This document shows positions 37,394 to 49,178 of a stretch of 64,000 nucleotides of DNA, in pieces. A program made the position numbers and the translations under genes. Location: assembly GCA_003049485.1 (NCBI GenBank), contig PYST01000159.1:1428-65427 (forward strand). Reading direction: 5' to 3'. The DNA comes from Ophioceras dolichostomum. Its lineage: Eukaryota; Ascomycota; Sordariomycetes; Magnaporthales; Ophioceraceae. Within the stretch, counting starts at the first letter, position 1. Every line of letters begins with the position of its first letter. The notes under the pieces are model-generated. The model was not told where the DNA came from. It ran no database searches and saw only the letters and a list, made by a program, of their open reading frames with translations.

Positions 37394-40055
37394 ATGGCTC
37401 TTCTCACACATCCTCTTGTTTTTGCCCTCGTGGCTCTCTCTCATCTCCCGGGCTATTCCAGCCCCTTTGCCCGGGCTGCGGACTTCGATCCACTCCAGTT
37501 CGTTGACCCTCTAATCGGGAGCACAAATGGCGGCAACGTCTTCGCGGGGGCATCGCTGCCGTACGGGCTGGCGAAGGCCTCTGCGGACGTGGACGGGCAG
37601 AACACGGGCGGGTTTGCCACGGATGGTTCCAACGTCACCGGGTTCTCGGCCGTGCACGACTCTGGCACAGGAGGCAACCCTTCCCTGGGAAACTTTCCTT
37701 TGTTTCCCCAACCTCCGTGTCCTGGAGACGATCTGAATGCCTGCCGGTTCCGCATCAACGAGAGGAAGGTCAGCTACGTGGATGATAGCGTCGTGGCCCG
37801 GCCGGGATACTTCTCCCTGAAACTGGCCAACGGTGTAAGCTCCGAGATGACCGCCGCGCGCAGAGCAGCGCTGTTCCGATTCCAGTTCCCTAGAGGGAGC
37901 GGTAGCGATAGTCTCAACCACCCTATGATCCTGCTAGACCTCAGGGACCTATGGCAAAGCCGCCAGAACGCCTCAGTCGTTGTTGACGCAGTGACCGGAC
38001 GTATGACGGGCAACGGGACGTTTCTCCCGTCCTTCGGTGCCGGGTCGTACGTGATGCACTTCTGCGTCGACTTCTTCGGGGCCGATATCTTCGACTCTGG
38101 TGTCTGGGTCAACGGCCGCGCGGGGACAAATCCCAAGCAGATATTCGTCACTCGAGGATTCAACCTCTTTTATATCGAGGCGGGTGCGTTCGTTCGATTC
38201 CAGCAGCTCGCTCAGAACAACACCGTCACGGCCAGGGTTGGCATCAGCTTCATCAGTGCGGACCAGGCCTGCAAGAGTGCGGAGACGGAGGTCCCAGACG
38301 CAAGCAGTGGTGGTTTTAGTCGTCTTGTGGCAGCGGCCGAGGACAGCTGGAGGGAGAAACTGAGTGTCGTGTCGGTGGTACCAGGAGACTCTGCAGCAAG
38401 CCCTGTCACCAACACCACAAGCACTGAGCTGCAGACCATTTTCTGGAGTGGCCTGTATCGCACCATGATGTCGCCGCAGAACTACACGGGTGAGAATCCA
38501 TACTGGGACAGCGGAATTCCATATTTTGACTCGTATTACTGGTAAGTGGCTAGCGACACCCAAAAATACAGCCATATGTTTCATCATGCCCAATTCACGC
38601 GGTCACTGCCTACTGCTCACACAAACATTCAGCATATGGGATTCTTTCAGAGCGCAACATCCACTGCTCAGCATCATCGATCCCGTCGCGCAGATCCAGA
38701 TGTTGCGATCCCTCCTAGACATCTACCAGCACGAAGGCTGGCTTCCAGACTGCCACATGGCCACCTGTAACGGCTGGACGCAAGGGGGCAGCAACGCAGA
38801 CATAGTTCTCGTCGACGCCTACGTGAAAAACCTCACCGCCTCGGACCCGTCGTTCGACTGGAACCTCGCCCTGGAGGCCATAATCAACGACGCCGAGAAT
38901 GAGCCGCTCGAGTGGTCGCGTCACGGCCGTGGCGGCTTGACTTCGTGGAAGAATCTAGGCTACATCCCGCAGTACGACTTCGACCCCTACGGCTTCGGGA
39001 CCGACTCGCGCAGCGTCTCCCGCACGCTCGAGTACTCTTACAACGACTTTTGCCTGGCCACGCTGGCCGTCGGCCTCGGAAAGAGCGAATACTTTGTCAT
39101 GAGGTACTGGAGACGCGCCATGAACTGGCAGAACCTCTGGCGCGCGGACCAGTCCTCGATAATCCAGGGACGCGATTCGGGCTTCATGGGGTTCTTCCAG
39201 CCCAGGCACCTTAACGGCACATTCGGCTACCAGGACCCCATCGCCTGCTCGGCCCTCGCGGGCTTCTGTTCGCTCACGAGCAACCCCAGCGAAACGTTCG
39301 AGGCCAGCATATGGCAGTACCAGTTGTGAGTTCCTCCTTCTCTCCCCCCACCCTGAACCTGAACGCCGCCCAACCAACCGTATAGACCATACACGCCCGC
39401 CACCCGCCTCTTTATTCGAACTCACCTGTTGTCAACCCCTCGCAGCATCGTCCCCCAATCCATCGCAACGCTCATAGCCTTCATGGGCGGCGACGACGCC
39501 TTCATCCGGCGCCTCACGTACTTCCACTCCTCCCCGCTCGCCGACATCTCCAACGAGCCCGTCTTCAGCACCGTCTACCTCTACCACTACGCCGGCCGCC
39601 CCGGTCTATCCTCGTCCCTCGCCCGCTCCTACGTGCCGTCCTCCTTCAACGCCTCCCGCGACGGCCTTCCGGGAAATGACGACAGCGGCGCCATGGGCGC
39701 GTTCCTGGTCTTCTCCATGCTGGGCCTCTTCCCCGTCCCGGGCCAGGACGTGTACCTCATCTCGGCCCCCTTCTTCGACGAGGTCAGCGTCAAAAACCCG
39801 CTGACGGGGAAGACGGCCACGGTGAGACGCAAGGAGGGCCGTGGGGTGTTTGTGCAGAGCGCTACGGTCGACGGCGTGCCCTGGACGAAGAGCTGGATTG
39901 GGCATCGGTTCTTTGCGGAGGGCGGGACGCTGGAGCTGGTGTTGGGGCCGGAGGAGAATACTACTTCTTGGGGCAGTGCTTTGCAGGATAGACCGCCGAG
40001 TTGGGCTGGGCTGCCTCAGGGCAATCTTGAGCTTGAACCCTTTGGACAAACATAA
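37394..40055 (+). CDS. Secreted GH92 alpha-mannosidase
   Basis: Exons are 37394-38541, 38633-39325 and 39446-40055, giving 816 aa, a normal GH92 length. The chosen start gives a signal peptide (MALLTHPLVFALVALSHLPG); an upstream in-frame ATG at 37313 would bury it. The mature start has the family pattern DPLIGSTNGGNVFAGASLPYG. The middle has PYFDSYYC|IWDSFRAQHPLL across intron 1, HEGWLPDCHMATCNGW and GSNADIVL. The C-terminal catalytic module keeps GNDDSGAMGAF (690-700). GH92 enzymes are calcium-dependent exo-alpha-mannosidases trimming mannose from N-glycans or mannans, and fungal members are secreted. Several NxS/T sites fit a glycoprotein. Both introns (91 and 120 nt) have GTAAGT or GTGAGT donors and restore the frame exactly. 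Linkage specificity cannot be read from the sequence. Confidence 0.96.
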
Positions 40056-42333
40056 GCACCTAAGCAAGCATCTCATATCTGTTCGACCCAGTACTAGCTT
40101 ACTAGTAAGTCCGTAGTTGATAGCAATTACAAGTAACTATTGCCACGAACTGGTACTATCTACCACCTAGTACTCAAGCTAGCAGACGACATCACGATGA
40201 AGGGCAATCAAGTTTCCATGAACCGAGGCATCGATCTCCTGGATCAGAATAATTGCCCCCCCAAAAAAGAGGATGATGAAATTGACATCCTGCACAAGGG
40301 TAAGGTAGCCAAGTCCAACTGGCTGGCCTCGACACATGCGTAGAGGTCATTATTGTTCTTGCTTTACTTTGATAGTACGTGCGCGTAAGTCCTCGTCGGG
40401 GCCGGTCATGTGGGCAAGGCAAACACGATAGAGCAATGTCAGTTAGGTGTGTTTGATCGTGATTTGTTCTGCGTTGCTCAACGGACCAGCGCGTGCTGTA
40501 CGCCGGCGAAGAGTACATACTGCATGTGGCCGATACTGTTGTAGAAAAAGGAAAGAAAAAGTAGTAGGTACAACCTACACTTGACTGCAGGTGCTAGGCG
40601 TTTCCCAATAGCTCAAGTGTCTGTATTAGGCGTCGAGCAATTTAGTGGTACTAGCTCCACGCCTTACTGAGTCTAGTTGCAGGGGTTTGTTTGTTAACCT
40701 CTAGTGACTGACCGAACGAGATCTACTCCGTATGGCTCGATAGTCGGGACGACGCGCGTTGACGACGCGCTGCGTGGAGGAGGTCTGCACTCTGTGGAGA
40801 GGGATGTTCATTGCCAAGGAGATGCTGCTGGGATGGGCAGGCTTTCTCACGAAATGCGTTCGTTGCCTGCCGTTTGTACGACGTACAGGTGTCGTTTGCC
40901 GGGGAGCAGCGCCGGGAAGCCCTAGCTATCTGAGATGGCGTTGGTGGTTAAAAGTTACGTGGATTGCCTAACGGAGTATGCGTTGTCTACGAGGTCAAAA
41001 ATCAAGGATAAAAGTGTCTTCTCTCTTCCGCTCTGCCCTAGTACTAGGCGATAGACAGTTTTTGCGGACCTGAGCTCTCCTTTCGACCGAAAAAAAAAAA
41101 AAAGGAAGCACTGCGGGACAACCGTTTCCGCGATCGGAGGAACAGAGGTCAGGATCATCCACGTACGTAGGCTGGGGGCAGGCAGCGAGCGAATGCGTTA
41201 TTGCTCGCACTTACTATAATAAAAATCGGTAAGCCTCGTTGACCGAGGAAGGAAGTGGAGGTGGTTGGCGCCAGAAGGATGGTAATGGTGAGGCTGACGA
41301 CCGACCGGTTCCGTCGGTGCCTGGCTGGCTGGTCTGCAGCGTGGGGTTTTTGGATTTTGGGTCGAGCTGGGCGAGGCAGAGTGTTAAATGGAGGGGTTGA
41401 CAAATAGACGCGGCATGTGTTGGAAAGTGGCTGCCTTGTCCTAGGCTGCGAATGCCTTCATGTCCCCCATGACCAGCAACAGGCAAGGCACCCAACCAAC
41501 CAAGCCTCATGGTCAAAACTTACACAAGGTGGGCGATGGGCGTGAGTGGGTAGGTGGAGGAACCTCACATAGGCAGACATCAGACAGAAGGGCACAGAAT
41601 GAACGCAGGGTCACGAGCATGGCACGCTGGGTAAGGCATCGAGATAATTGATCAGATCTTACTTAAGACGATTAAAAAAAAAATCGAACTGTGAAATATC
41701 GAAAGCGCTAAACCGCTGTTTACGTGGAAATACAGCGCGAGGACGAGCTGTTTCTAATCCCATCTCTAAAAGCTTGGGGAGAAGAAAATCCGACGCGGGA
41801 AAAGAAAATGAAAACAAAAAACAAAACAGAAGTTCGAATGGATATAATGTAGGAGGACGAGCTCGAAGAGATAAAACGAAAAGAAAAAAAAGGAAACATA
41901 ATATACCATGGCGAAGCAGCGTCATCATCGAACCCCCAGTCGTAGCTAAGAAAGTAAGTAGGTAGCAAATGAATCGCAAGATACGAGCAAAAAAGAATAG
42001 AAGGAAAAGCCAAACACCTGTGCCGACTGCTGCAGCTTGCCCTCCAGAATTTTAATGATGCTGATGCATGCTAGGGAAGAGAAAGGCAGGTCGTGGCGAC
42101 GACGTCGAGAAGAACAGGATGGAAAGGAGGTTCACCATGAAGGCGTCCCCTTCCATCGCCGCTCATCTCTCCCCGACGACCCGTGACGACGACGACCTCC
42201 TTCTCTCCTTCCCCAGACTTCCCTCCAGTTCATAAAAGCGAAATAGAGCACATTGTTTATGAGAAAAACGGGTTGGTCTTGTGGATGTTTGAGTTCACAC
42301 AAATCGGTTTGGTTGGTTTTGTTTGATTGCCGT
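40056..42333. other. Convergent intergenic region, GH92 gene / cpc-1
   Basis: This holds the 3' flanks of GH92 (+) and cpc-1 (-). It includes A-rich tracts near 41090 and 41660-41900. Open frames are short and unrecognised. Confidence 0.65.
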
Positions 42334-43251
42334 TCATGAACCAGACGCGTTGGCGCCGGCGGAGCTGAGCGTCTCGGCGAGCTTCCTCCAGTGGTTGCGG
42401 TCGGCCTCGAGCGCCGCCGACTTCGCCTCCAGGCTCTCGATCTTGGCCTCCAGCTCGTCGAAGCGCTGCGCCTTCCGCTCGCGGGACTTGCGGGCGGCGA
42501 GCGTGTTGCGGGCGCGCTTCATGGCGACGGTGTCGTTGGGGTCGTCGACCACGATGGGAGGCAGGGGCTTGTCGCGCCGGCGCGAGCCGACGCCTGAGAC
42601 GGAGGAGTGGCGGCCGTGAGACGGGGTTGATGCCGAAGGCGGCGAGTTGCCGGAGCCTGACTTGTTGCGGCGAGACGTGCTGGGGGACGCGCAGGAAGAG
42701 TCCAGGTCCTCGGACCCCGTGGCGGGAGAAGTCTGCTCGCCACCACCAAGGGACTGCTGCTGATGAGCGGCAGCAGCCAGCTGCGCGGCCGATGAGTTCT
42801 GCGGCAGGGGCTTGATTGGCACGCCGCTCTCGGGGAAGAGCGAGAACCACGAGACGTCGCTGGCGGGGTCGAGGTCGTTGCCTTCAAAGTTTGGCGAGAC
42901 GTCGTAGGTGTCCGAGAAGGCCGGTGACCCGTCGTAGAGGGACGGCGAGGTGAGCGCCGTCAAGGCCGTGGAGTTGGGTGCAGACATGAACGGTGGGTCC
43001 TGGAGAAGCAGGTCCTGCGGCGAGACCGTGCCCAGGTTGCCGGCGGCGCCGGTGGCCACGTCGAAGACGGAGGGCATGGCGGGCGACGAGAAGGCCGACG
43101 CACCGCCTTCGAGGCCAGTGAAGTCCTCAATCCCGAGATCTGGACGACAGGGGAAAGAAGAGTCTTGTGAGCTTCCTGGTGCTGGTGAAAGAGATTACTG
43201 CGGCGAAGAGCAGAGAGATGTGGGTGGTGGTGAGGAATTACCTTGAAGCAT
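42334..43251 (-). CDS. cpc-1: Cross-pathway control protein 1, GCN4-type bZIP activator
   Basis: The AUG-initiated product is 271 aa. Exons are 43251-43242 and 43139-42334, with a 102-nt intron (GTAATT to CAG) four codons in. It starts MLQDLGIEDFTGLEGG. The acidic, aromatic middle (DPASDVSWFSLFPESG) resembles a GCN4 activation domain. The C-terminus has a bZIP: basic region KRARNTLAARKSRERKAQR (about 211-229) and a zipper with Leu233, Leu240, Leu247 and Trp254. GCN4/CPC1 activates amino acid biosynthesis genes through TGACTCA-type sites when amino acids run short. Its expression is controlled by translation through two uORFs, both present here. This AUG was chosen because it is the first in the frame and gives a length close to Neurospora CPC1. 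The frame also stays open far upstream, so longer forms are likely. Confidence 0.95.
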
Positions 43252-43998
43252 CTTGCCGTTTCCTTGTGGGTTGAGGCTACCGGTGCTTTGCGAAAACAGG
43301 GGAACGGGTGGGCGCTGTGGCGTGTGGCCTGGCTCTACCTCCAAGGACACAGTGGAGGGGGGAGCCGAAGATGCGTAGAACTGAACAGGGTTCTGCGCGT
43401 TGCTAAACCGATTGGTGAAAGCCGAAGACGAAGTTGGATGCCCCGTGGCCTGGATGATCTGTGATACTCTCTGGTTCTGTGGGTTTGGCGATACAGAAAC
43501 CGACGCCGCCTGCTGGTGCTGGTGCTGGTGCTGCTGAGGGCGGTGTTGGTGATGTGGGTGATGACGAGAGGCACTCCCTATGGCCGAAGGTTGCGAGACC
43601 GAGCGGTTAGATTGATGAGAACGCTTGGGCTGCGGCGGAGTAGAATCGAACAGAACGAAGTCCTGGTGATTCGGGGGCAGATCCAGGTGTGGGAAGTAGT
43701 GCTGCTTCTGAGGTTGCGCGGGGGGTGCCGGCAGGCTCTGGGAACTGGAGGGAAGCCATGTTGACTGTTGGGAATCCGTGGTGAAGACTGGGGAGTCTTG
43801 GGCCGGAATGGTGGCGGTATTGGAGGAACTTGAGCCGAAGCTGTGAGAAGCCGTGCTGAAGTTCAGTTCAGAAAGAACTGAAGGAGAAGGGTTGGAGAGA
43901 GGTGGAGTGGGGAGGTTTTGAAAAAAATTGGTTGGAAGTCGTGACGGAATTTTGACGACTGGGCGCGAAGACGCAAGCAGTGGAGGGAGGGGAGTTGT
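43252..43998 (-). other. cpc-1: Open N-terminal extension of the CPC1 frame without AUG
   Basis: From the uORF1 stop to the main AUG, the CPC1 frame has 249 codons, no stop and no AUG. Its translation looks like protein: PQKQHYFPHLDLP, QDFVLFDST, SQIIQATGHP and PPVPLFSQSTGS, with a His/Gln-rich stretch. Near-cognate codons in frame upstream of uORF2 include CTG at 43866, ACG at 43854, ATT at 43809 and ACG at 43779. Both ACG codons have A at -3 and G at +4. In Neurospora crassa cpc-1 and many Pezizomycotina homologues, such extensions are reported to be translated from near-cognate codons. That use here is inferred from the same architecture. An unseen upstream coding exon spliced into this frame is the alternative. 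Confidence 0.8.
43607..43759 (-). promoter_or_regulatory. cpc-1 uORF2 (50 codons)
   Basis: An ATG in strong context (A at -3, G at +4) opens a 50-codon frame, MASLQFPEPAG to AFSSI, ending in TAA. It is out of frame with CPC1. By analogy with Neurospora cpc-1 uORF2 and yeast GCN4 uORF4, it is the inhibitory uORF that stops reinitiation at the main AUG when amino acids are plentiful. The gap from its stop to the main AUG is about 355 nt. Confidence 0.88.
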
Positions 43999-44007
43999 TT
44001 AAAGCAT
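43999..44007 (-). promoter_or_regulatory. cpc-1 uORF1 (Met-Leu-stop)
   Basis: ATG CTT TAA, with A at -3. It matches the short first uORF of fungal GCN4-type leaders, which permits ribosomes to resume scanning. It lies about 240 nt before uORF2 and there is no other AUG between them. Its stop codon is in the CPC1 frame and marks the upstream limit of the open extension. The ten bases CAAGATGCTT at this start are repeated exactly at the main AUG. Confidence 0.85.
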
Positions 44008-44558
44008 CTTGAAAGTCGATGCTTCGGAGGTTCTCTTTTTCTGGTTGTGGAAGTTCTGGGGGTTGAAGAGAAGAAATAGAAGAGGGGAGAGGAAGCGAAA
44101 AAGTTCAGGTGGCCGGGTGTGCGGCCTCTTTTGTATTTTTTCAGGCAGCAACAGGCCAAACAAGCGGAGGAAAGCGAAAAGGGCGCGGGCGCGTGTCCCA
44201 CCCCAGCGGACAGCACGGAAACACCCAGCTGGCAAAAAAGAGGAGGGCGAAGGGCGCAGCGGAAGTAGGTCAATTGGGCAGGCTGCCCTGAAACAGGTCA
44301 CCCGAAGTACCCCTCTTAGCAGCAAGCCCCGTTTCTGGCCCGCCTGTCCGCGGAGAGGCCCGCCATCATTCGCTAAGCGACAGGCCGGGCTGGACGGTAG
44401 TGGTACATGCCATTTTGCTTCTTTGCTTCTCTCACTTGCCATTCCTTTCCTTCCACAGCGCGGGCGGGCGAGCGTGGGCGGGCAACAAACCAACCCAATA
44501 CATGCTGCGCACACAAACCACGCACACACACACCTCTGCGATGTAACGGGGACGGGTG

Positions 44559-44565
44559 TGACTCA
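44559..44565. promoter_or_regulatory. Perfect GCN4/CPC1 site TGACTCA upstream of cpc-1
   Basis: TGACTCA sits inside a 13-bp near-palindrome, GTGTGACTCACAC, about 550 bp upstream of cpc-1 uORF1. GCN4/CPC1 bZIP dimers bind this heptamer, and cpc-1 autoregulation is known in Neurospora. Function here is inferred from sequence and position only. Confidence 0.6.
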
Positions 44566-46335
44566 CACTTTTGGGCGCTAGTCCACTTTGGGCTTCGCCG
44601 GGCCTTATCCCAGCAAGACGGGGCTTCCTCTCATCTTCTCCTACTTTCCTAGGCAAGCCCGCCGCAGAAATGCCACACATCCACGCGCAATTTGCAGGGC
44701 TCCGCCCCTGCAAACGATTCCAGCCGTCGCAGGCAGCCCCACCAATGAAATTTCCCTTGAAGCCATTAGGCAATGGCAGCTTACGAACCTAGCCTCAATG
44801 TGGCTAGCTCACGAGAGATTGATCGCGATCCGTCGTGATTGGCTGGTGGCCTCCAGGACATTCCCAGAGAGGTGGGAGGGACGAGTCGCGGAGGCGGCGC
44901 GGAACAGGACACGACCACCACACGGCTCAACCACTTGCGCGGGGGAAAGAAAGGACTTGTCGCCAGTTGGCCTACTGTGTACCTCGCCTCAGGACTTTGC
45001 CGTCCTTCATCCGCGTAAAGTCCGAACAATAGAAGAGACACAACAAAAAAAGGAAGGAAGGAAAGAAACGAATGAAGAGAGCAACATCATGAACGGCAGG
45101 CAGGACTTGCAACAGCAGCATGAACTTTCATTGTTCCCATCGCTTCCCTGGTTCGCCGACAATGCCATTCGTATGAAGTCGGGCAACACGAGGGTCTGCT
45201 TGTTTCTCGCCAGAAGCGCTGTTTCAAAAGGCGGCCGAGTTGTTGGTCCGAACCATACATATTCTTTCATTCTCGAATGGGTTTCTGTTTTCTCTCCGAT
45301 CCTTTCTTTTCTTTTCTTTTTTTCCTTTTTTTTTTTTTTTCTGTTTCTTTTCTCCAGGTTCCTTGTTCTCCTTTTTCTGGGGGGCGAATAACACGCCAAT
45401 GAAACCAACCAGCCCAACTGCAGAGGTTTGTTCGGGCATCTCCCGAGCTGGACCCTTTGTCGGTGTGTTGCTGCTGCTGCTGGACCTTTTTTTGCTGCTT
45501 CTTACCCAGCCAACAGAAGTTCCAATATCACGAGGGTCCTATGTATGTGCATTGTGAGAAAAAACTGTTCCCGCTTGCATATTCAATGTACATCTAGGAC
45601 CCCCATTGGCAGTCTGGAAGGGGCTGTGTTGATCACGACCATGAATTGACCGCCGTCGTGTTCCCTGGCCTTTCTCGTCTCTCTTGTTGTGAAGTTCTAG
45701 ATTGTGTCTCTGATAATACGGAATACTCCCATGATTCCCGTCTTTCTCCAGATCTGGTCCTGTGGAGGAGATGCTCCCCACTTTCCCTCTGCCACACCCC
45801 GGTCAGCCTGCCCCCATCTCCAAGCTCAGCCCGCCTGCCAGCCTAGCCTTGGGGCCGCCAGGCCTCCTTTCAGGCTCTTGACCAGACAAAGAGGCCTTCA
45901 CTTTCAAACAATCCATCCCCATCTTGCGGGGTCGTCCGAACGGTCAATTGTCAGTCCTATTTGAGGAAGTGAACGTCCGGACGGCCTGAGGGTGAAAGAG
46001 GCAGACCTTGTCTTGTTGGGGAGATTTTGGTTGGTCGATTCTTTCGGTTTCTGACTACTGGCAAACCGTTGCAAACCCAAGCAGGACACGATTTGAGCTC
46101 TTTTTCTCTGCGCCTTTCGCGAGACACCAACCCAACATGTTAGCGCATTCGCATTGTTAGCCCTTGTCTCGTGTCCAAGACCATGGGGAAACCAGGAACG
46201 GGTCGTTCGTCGAATCAGATCGATCAATTGGGATATTGGTGGTCAGGAAGACAGAGAAAGGGCGGGCCGTCGATATCGCGTTCCCCAGAGGATGGGTCCC
46301 CCCTTCCCCCAAAACCCCGAGCGCAATGAAGAGTG

Positions 46336-46342
46336 TGAGTCA
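46336..46342. promoter_or_regulatory. Second TGAGTCA site between cpc-1 and the next gene
   Basis: TGAGTCA is the complement of TGACTCA and occurs in GTGTGAGTCACAA, a flank almost identical to the first site. It is about 2.3 kb from uORF1, so it may serve either divergent gene or neither. Confidence 0.35.
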
Positions 46343-48062
46343 CAACTTTTTTGAGAACTCTCGCTCGCTCGGCCTGCATATGCACGAATGCGACAGGACA
46401 GCCTCCTTCCTCTCTTCCTCTGCATCCGGATCCAATTTTCGCAAGGAGACTCCATACTCCGTATCCATATGCTCCATTCTTCTATTCGTGACGGGTACCA
46501 AGTCCGCCGCTTCGAAGCCGAATTGAAAGCTCCAAGTCTTATGCACTCTTGTCTTGAGAAACTTTTGAGGCTCTCTCGCTTCCAATCCCAGTGTTCCGTA
46601 TCCGCCCCTCTTTCTCTTCCTGCATGCGACGTTGCGAGAGTGGACGGGAAGGTGGGTTGTTGCGACTCCCTTGCGTCCTTCCTGCGTCCTTCCTACGCCT
46701 TCCTGCGTACGTGCTTGCGAATATGCTTGCGACTTGAGACATGCGAATACCGCTGACCCGAATTTTTTATTGATGGGTCGCTGACACTAGTCTGTGGCCT
46801 GGACGCAGTTTGTTCTTCGGAGCGCAGCAGAGAAAGCCCCCTCCTCCCTGTCTTGTCCAGGTCTATCTAGCCAGCCCGCTTCGACGCTCGACCCTCCCTT
46901 TTTTGCACTATGGTCGGTTCGATTTTGATTACGACGCCGACCGACCCGGTCTGCATGGTCTTTCATTCTCGCGACCCACGTGATGTATTTCCTCTTTCCC
47001 CTTTTCCCCCGATCTTCCCCTGAGAACGAGGCCAGGAAGGTCGACCAGCTTGCGCGTGCGGTTGCGGGTGCAAAATAACCCGGCGGCCCAGCATCTGGCA
47101 CAAGAAGAACAAGCGAGTGGAAAGGATGGTCGGCCCGCAAAGCCTCTCCCTCCTTCTTCCCCGTCTCGTCTCGGTCGGTGAGTTTTAGAATGCGGCCGGT
47201 CTCGGGGTCTCGGCCGGAACACGGACGGGGCCAGCCATCCTCTCTCTCCATCTCTTTCTCCTATTCGATCTTGTTCCCGATTTAAATTTATACATAAAAC
47301 TATCAATCCTATTGCCTCGTTCTTGTTTCCAGCTGGCCCAGGTCGGGACCGGAAGGGACCGTCTTCTTCCCCACCATCCCTCCACTCAGCTATGTGGTAG
47401 GTGCTAGCCATCGACGTTGGAAGAGACCGAAAGAATGAGGCGCCTGCCTGACCCAGGGGCAGGGTGGCCATTCTGACCAGCCAGCCTTCATAAGCGGGCC
47501 TCAAAAACCCACGTCCGTCCCACGACGGCGGTCGGTCTCGTTTCGTTCTGCGTTTCGTTTCATTTTGTTTCGAGTATCCCGAATCTGCTCTTTTATCGTC
47601 TTATTTCCCACCTGGAGGCCCAGTCTGGCCTCGTTTCGGTTCCTCTCTCTTTTCTGTTCTCCTCTCTTCGAATCTTGGTTTGTCGACCCCTGTGGAAGGT
47701 GCGTACGGCATACAGAAGAAGGGAGGGCAGAGAAACAATAACGTTCCTCCGGGGGATTCTCGGCCGGTCCCCCCCTTTTACTCGGCTAGGCCCGGGTGGC
47801 CCCCCACACTCTCCGTTCCGATCTTTTCTCTCTTCCACCCATCAGCCGCCCTGCTGAATTGAGAACTGTCACTTTCGGGACGAAGCGTTCCCGGGACCAC
47901 CACCGCTACTTTCCCTCACCTGCCTCGTCTTGCTCGAGCAGAAAGTAAGCTGCAGGTAGAGAGAGGCATTGCTTGCCGTCTCCTGCCTGCCTCCCTGCCC
48001 GCTCTCCTCCCGATTTTATTTCGTTTCCTATGGTCGTGTGATGGCTCAAGTCTGCTCGCTTG

Positions 48063-48131
48063 GCCCTGCGTTGCAAGTCTCCCTTTCAGCTCGCCCTGCG
48101 TTGCAAGTCTCCCTTTCAGCTCGCCCTGCGT
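48063..48131. repeat. 30-bp tandem duplication
   Basis: A 30-bp unit starting GCCCTGCGTTGCAAGTC occurs twice exactly (48063-48092 and 48093-48122), followed by nine bases of a third copy. It lies upstream of the 463-aa gene and has no recognised function. Confidence 0.95.
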
Positions 48132-49178
48132 GTGAGATAAGGGTGTGTGGCATTGCTAGTTCTGTACCACCCCAGAACTGGAGGCTAGGTTCTCTTCACA
48201 TCTGCCGTAACGCACTTCATTTTGAGGTTGCTGCCCGCCGCTTCTGGTTCTTTGGATGGAAGGAAGGAGGAACCCGGCTCACTGGCCCAGCTCATCAGGA
48301 AATATACCGTCACGTCGAGTGTGTACACCCCATCAAGGGGCTGTGCGGTGAGTGATTCGGCTCATCACTATCAGATAGGCTGCACCTCGTTGGTGACGTC
48401 CGTCCGATCCTTGAGATGGATCGGGTGAAGGGCACCCCAGGTAAAGTCAAACTTGTCGAGGACGTCTTCCATCTTTCTGTTCTCATGACGGCTAAGGAGG
48501 CGCATGCCTTGTTGGCAACTACCTTACTCGCTTGTGTTGATCATGCCCCAACTTTCATTGCATCGTTGCTCGCTTCACGAGGCTGTGATCGTGCTGCCCT
48601 GGCGGTGGCCACATAGCTTTCCGCCTCCTCTTCCACTACTGGGCGCAGTAGTAGTTACGGAGTCGGACGAGATCACTCGTATACTCAGTCCTTGGCGTGA
48701 GGTTATTCGTTGAGGCGACACCCAGATGCGAGGCAAACAAGGTGAAGGAGTTACATGCCAACCTACCTTAGGCTAGCTGTAGCTGGCTTAGGTGTTGGGC
48801 CGTTTGGCTGATATTGCCTGCTCAACCCACTCACACCACTCCTAGTGACAGGACGCCTGTCATGATGACTTTGCTAGTGATTTGTAGCTTCGGACAATGA
48901 ATTTTATTCACCGTAGTGGTGACAATCACATCACCGTCTCGTCGTTTGATCAGAACATTGGCCAAACGGCCAGTCATAAAGCCGCGTCCAGAAGTTGCAG
49001 AGTTCCCACCCCAAATGATGCCGACCATAAATCTCGTTGAGCCAGCCAGAGCCAGGCCAGGCCTCCAGTCATCTCTTCCTCAACGTCTACAAGCGACGTT
49101 CTCTTCGCAAACCACCACAACACTCAGGACGCCCAGGACGCCCAGAACTTGACGAAACCATCGCCAACATCTCTCAAG

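Larger units (their letters stand above)
44008..49178. other. Divergent upstream region between cpc-1 and the unknown 463-aa gene
   Basis: About 5.2 kb. The first 350 nt next to uORF1 contain no AUG on the cpc-1 strand and are probably transcribed leader. Two TGACTCA-type sites occur further out (44559 and 46336). A poly-T run lies at 45326-45340 and a 30-bp tandem duplication at 48063. A 267-codon frame at 44588-45391 (+) ends in poly-Phe translated from the T tract and is judged a chance frame. Confidence 0.6.

Noticed and set aside
44588..45391. 267-codon plus-strand frame upstream of cpc-1
   Set aside because: Its end is poly-Phe/Leu from a T tract. It has no conserved motif and lies in cpc-1 promoter DNA.
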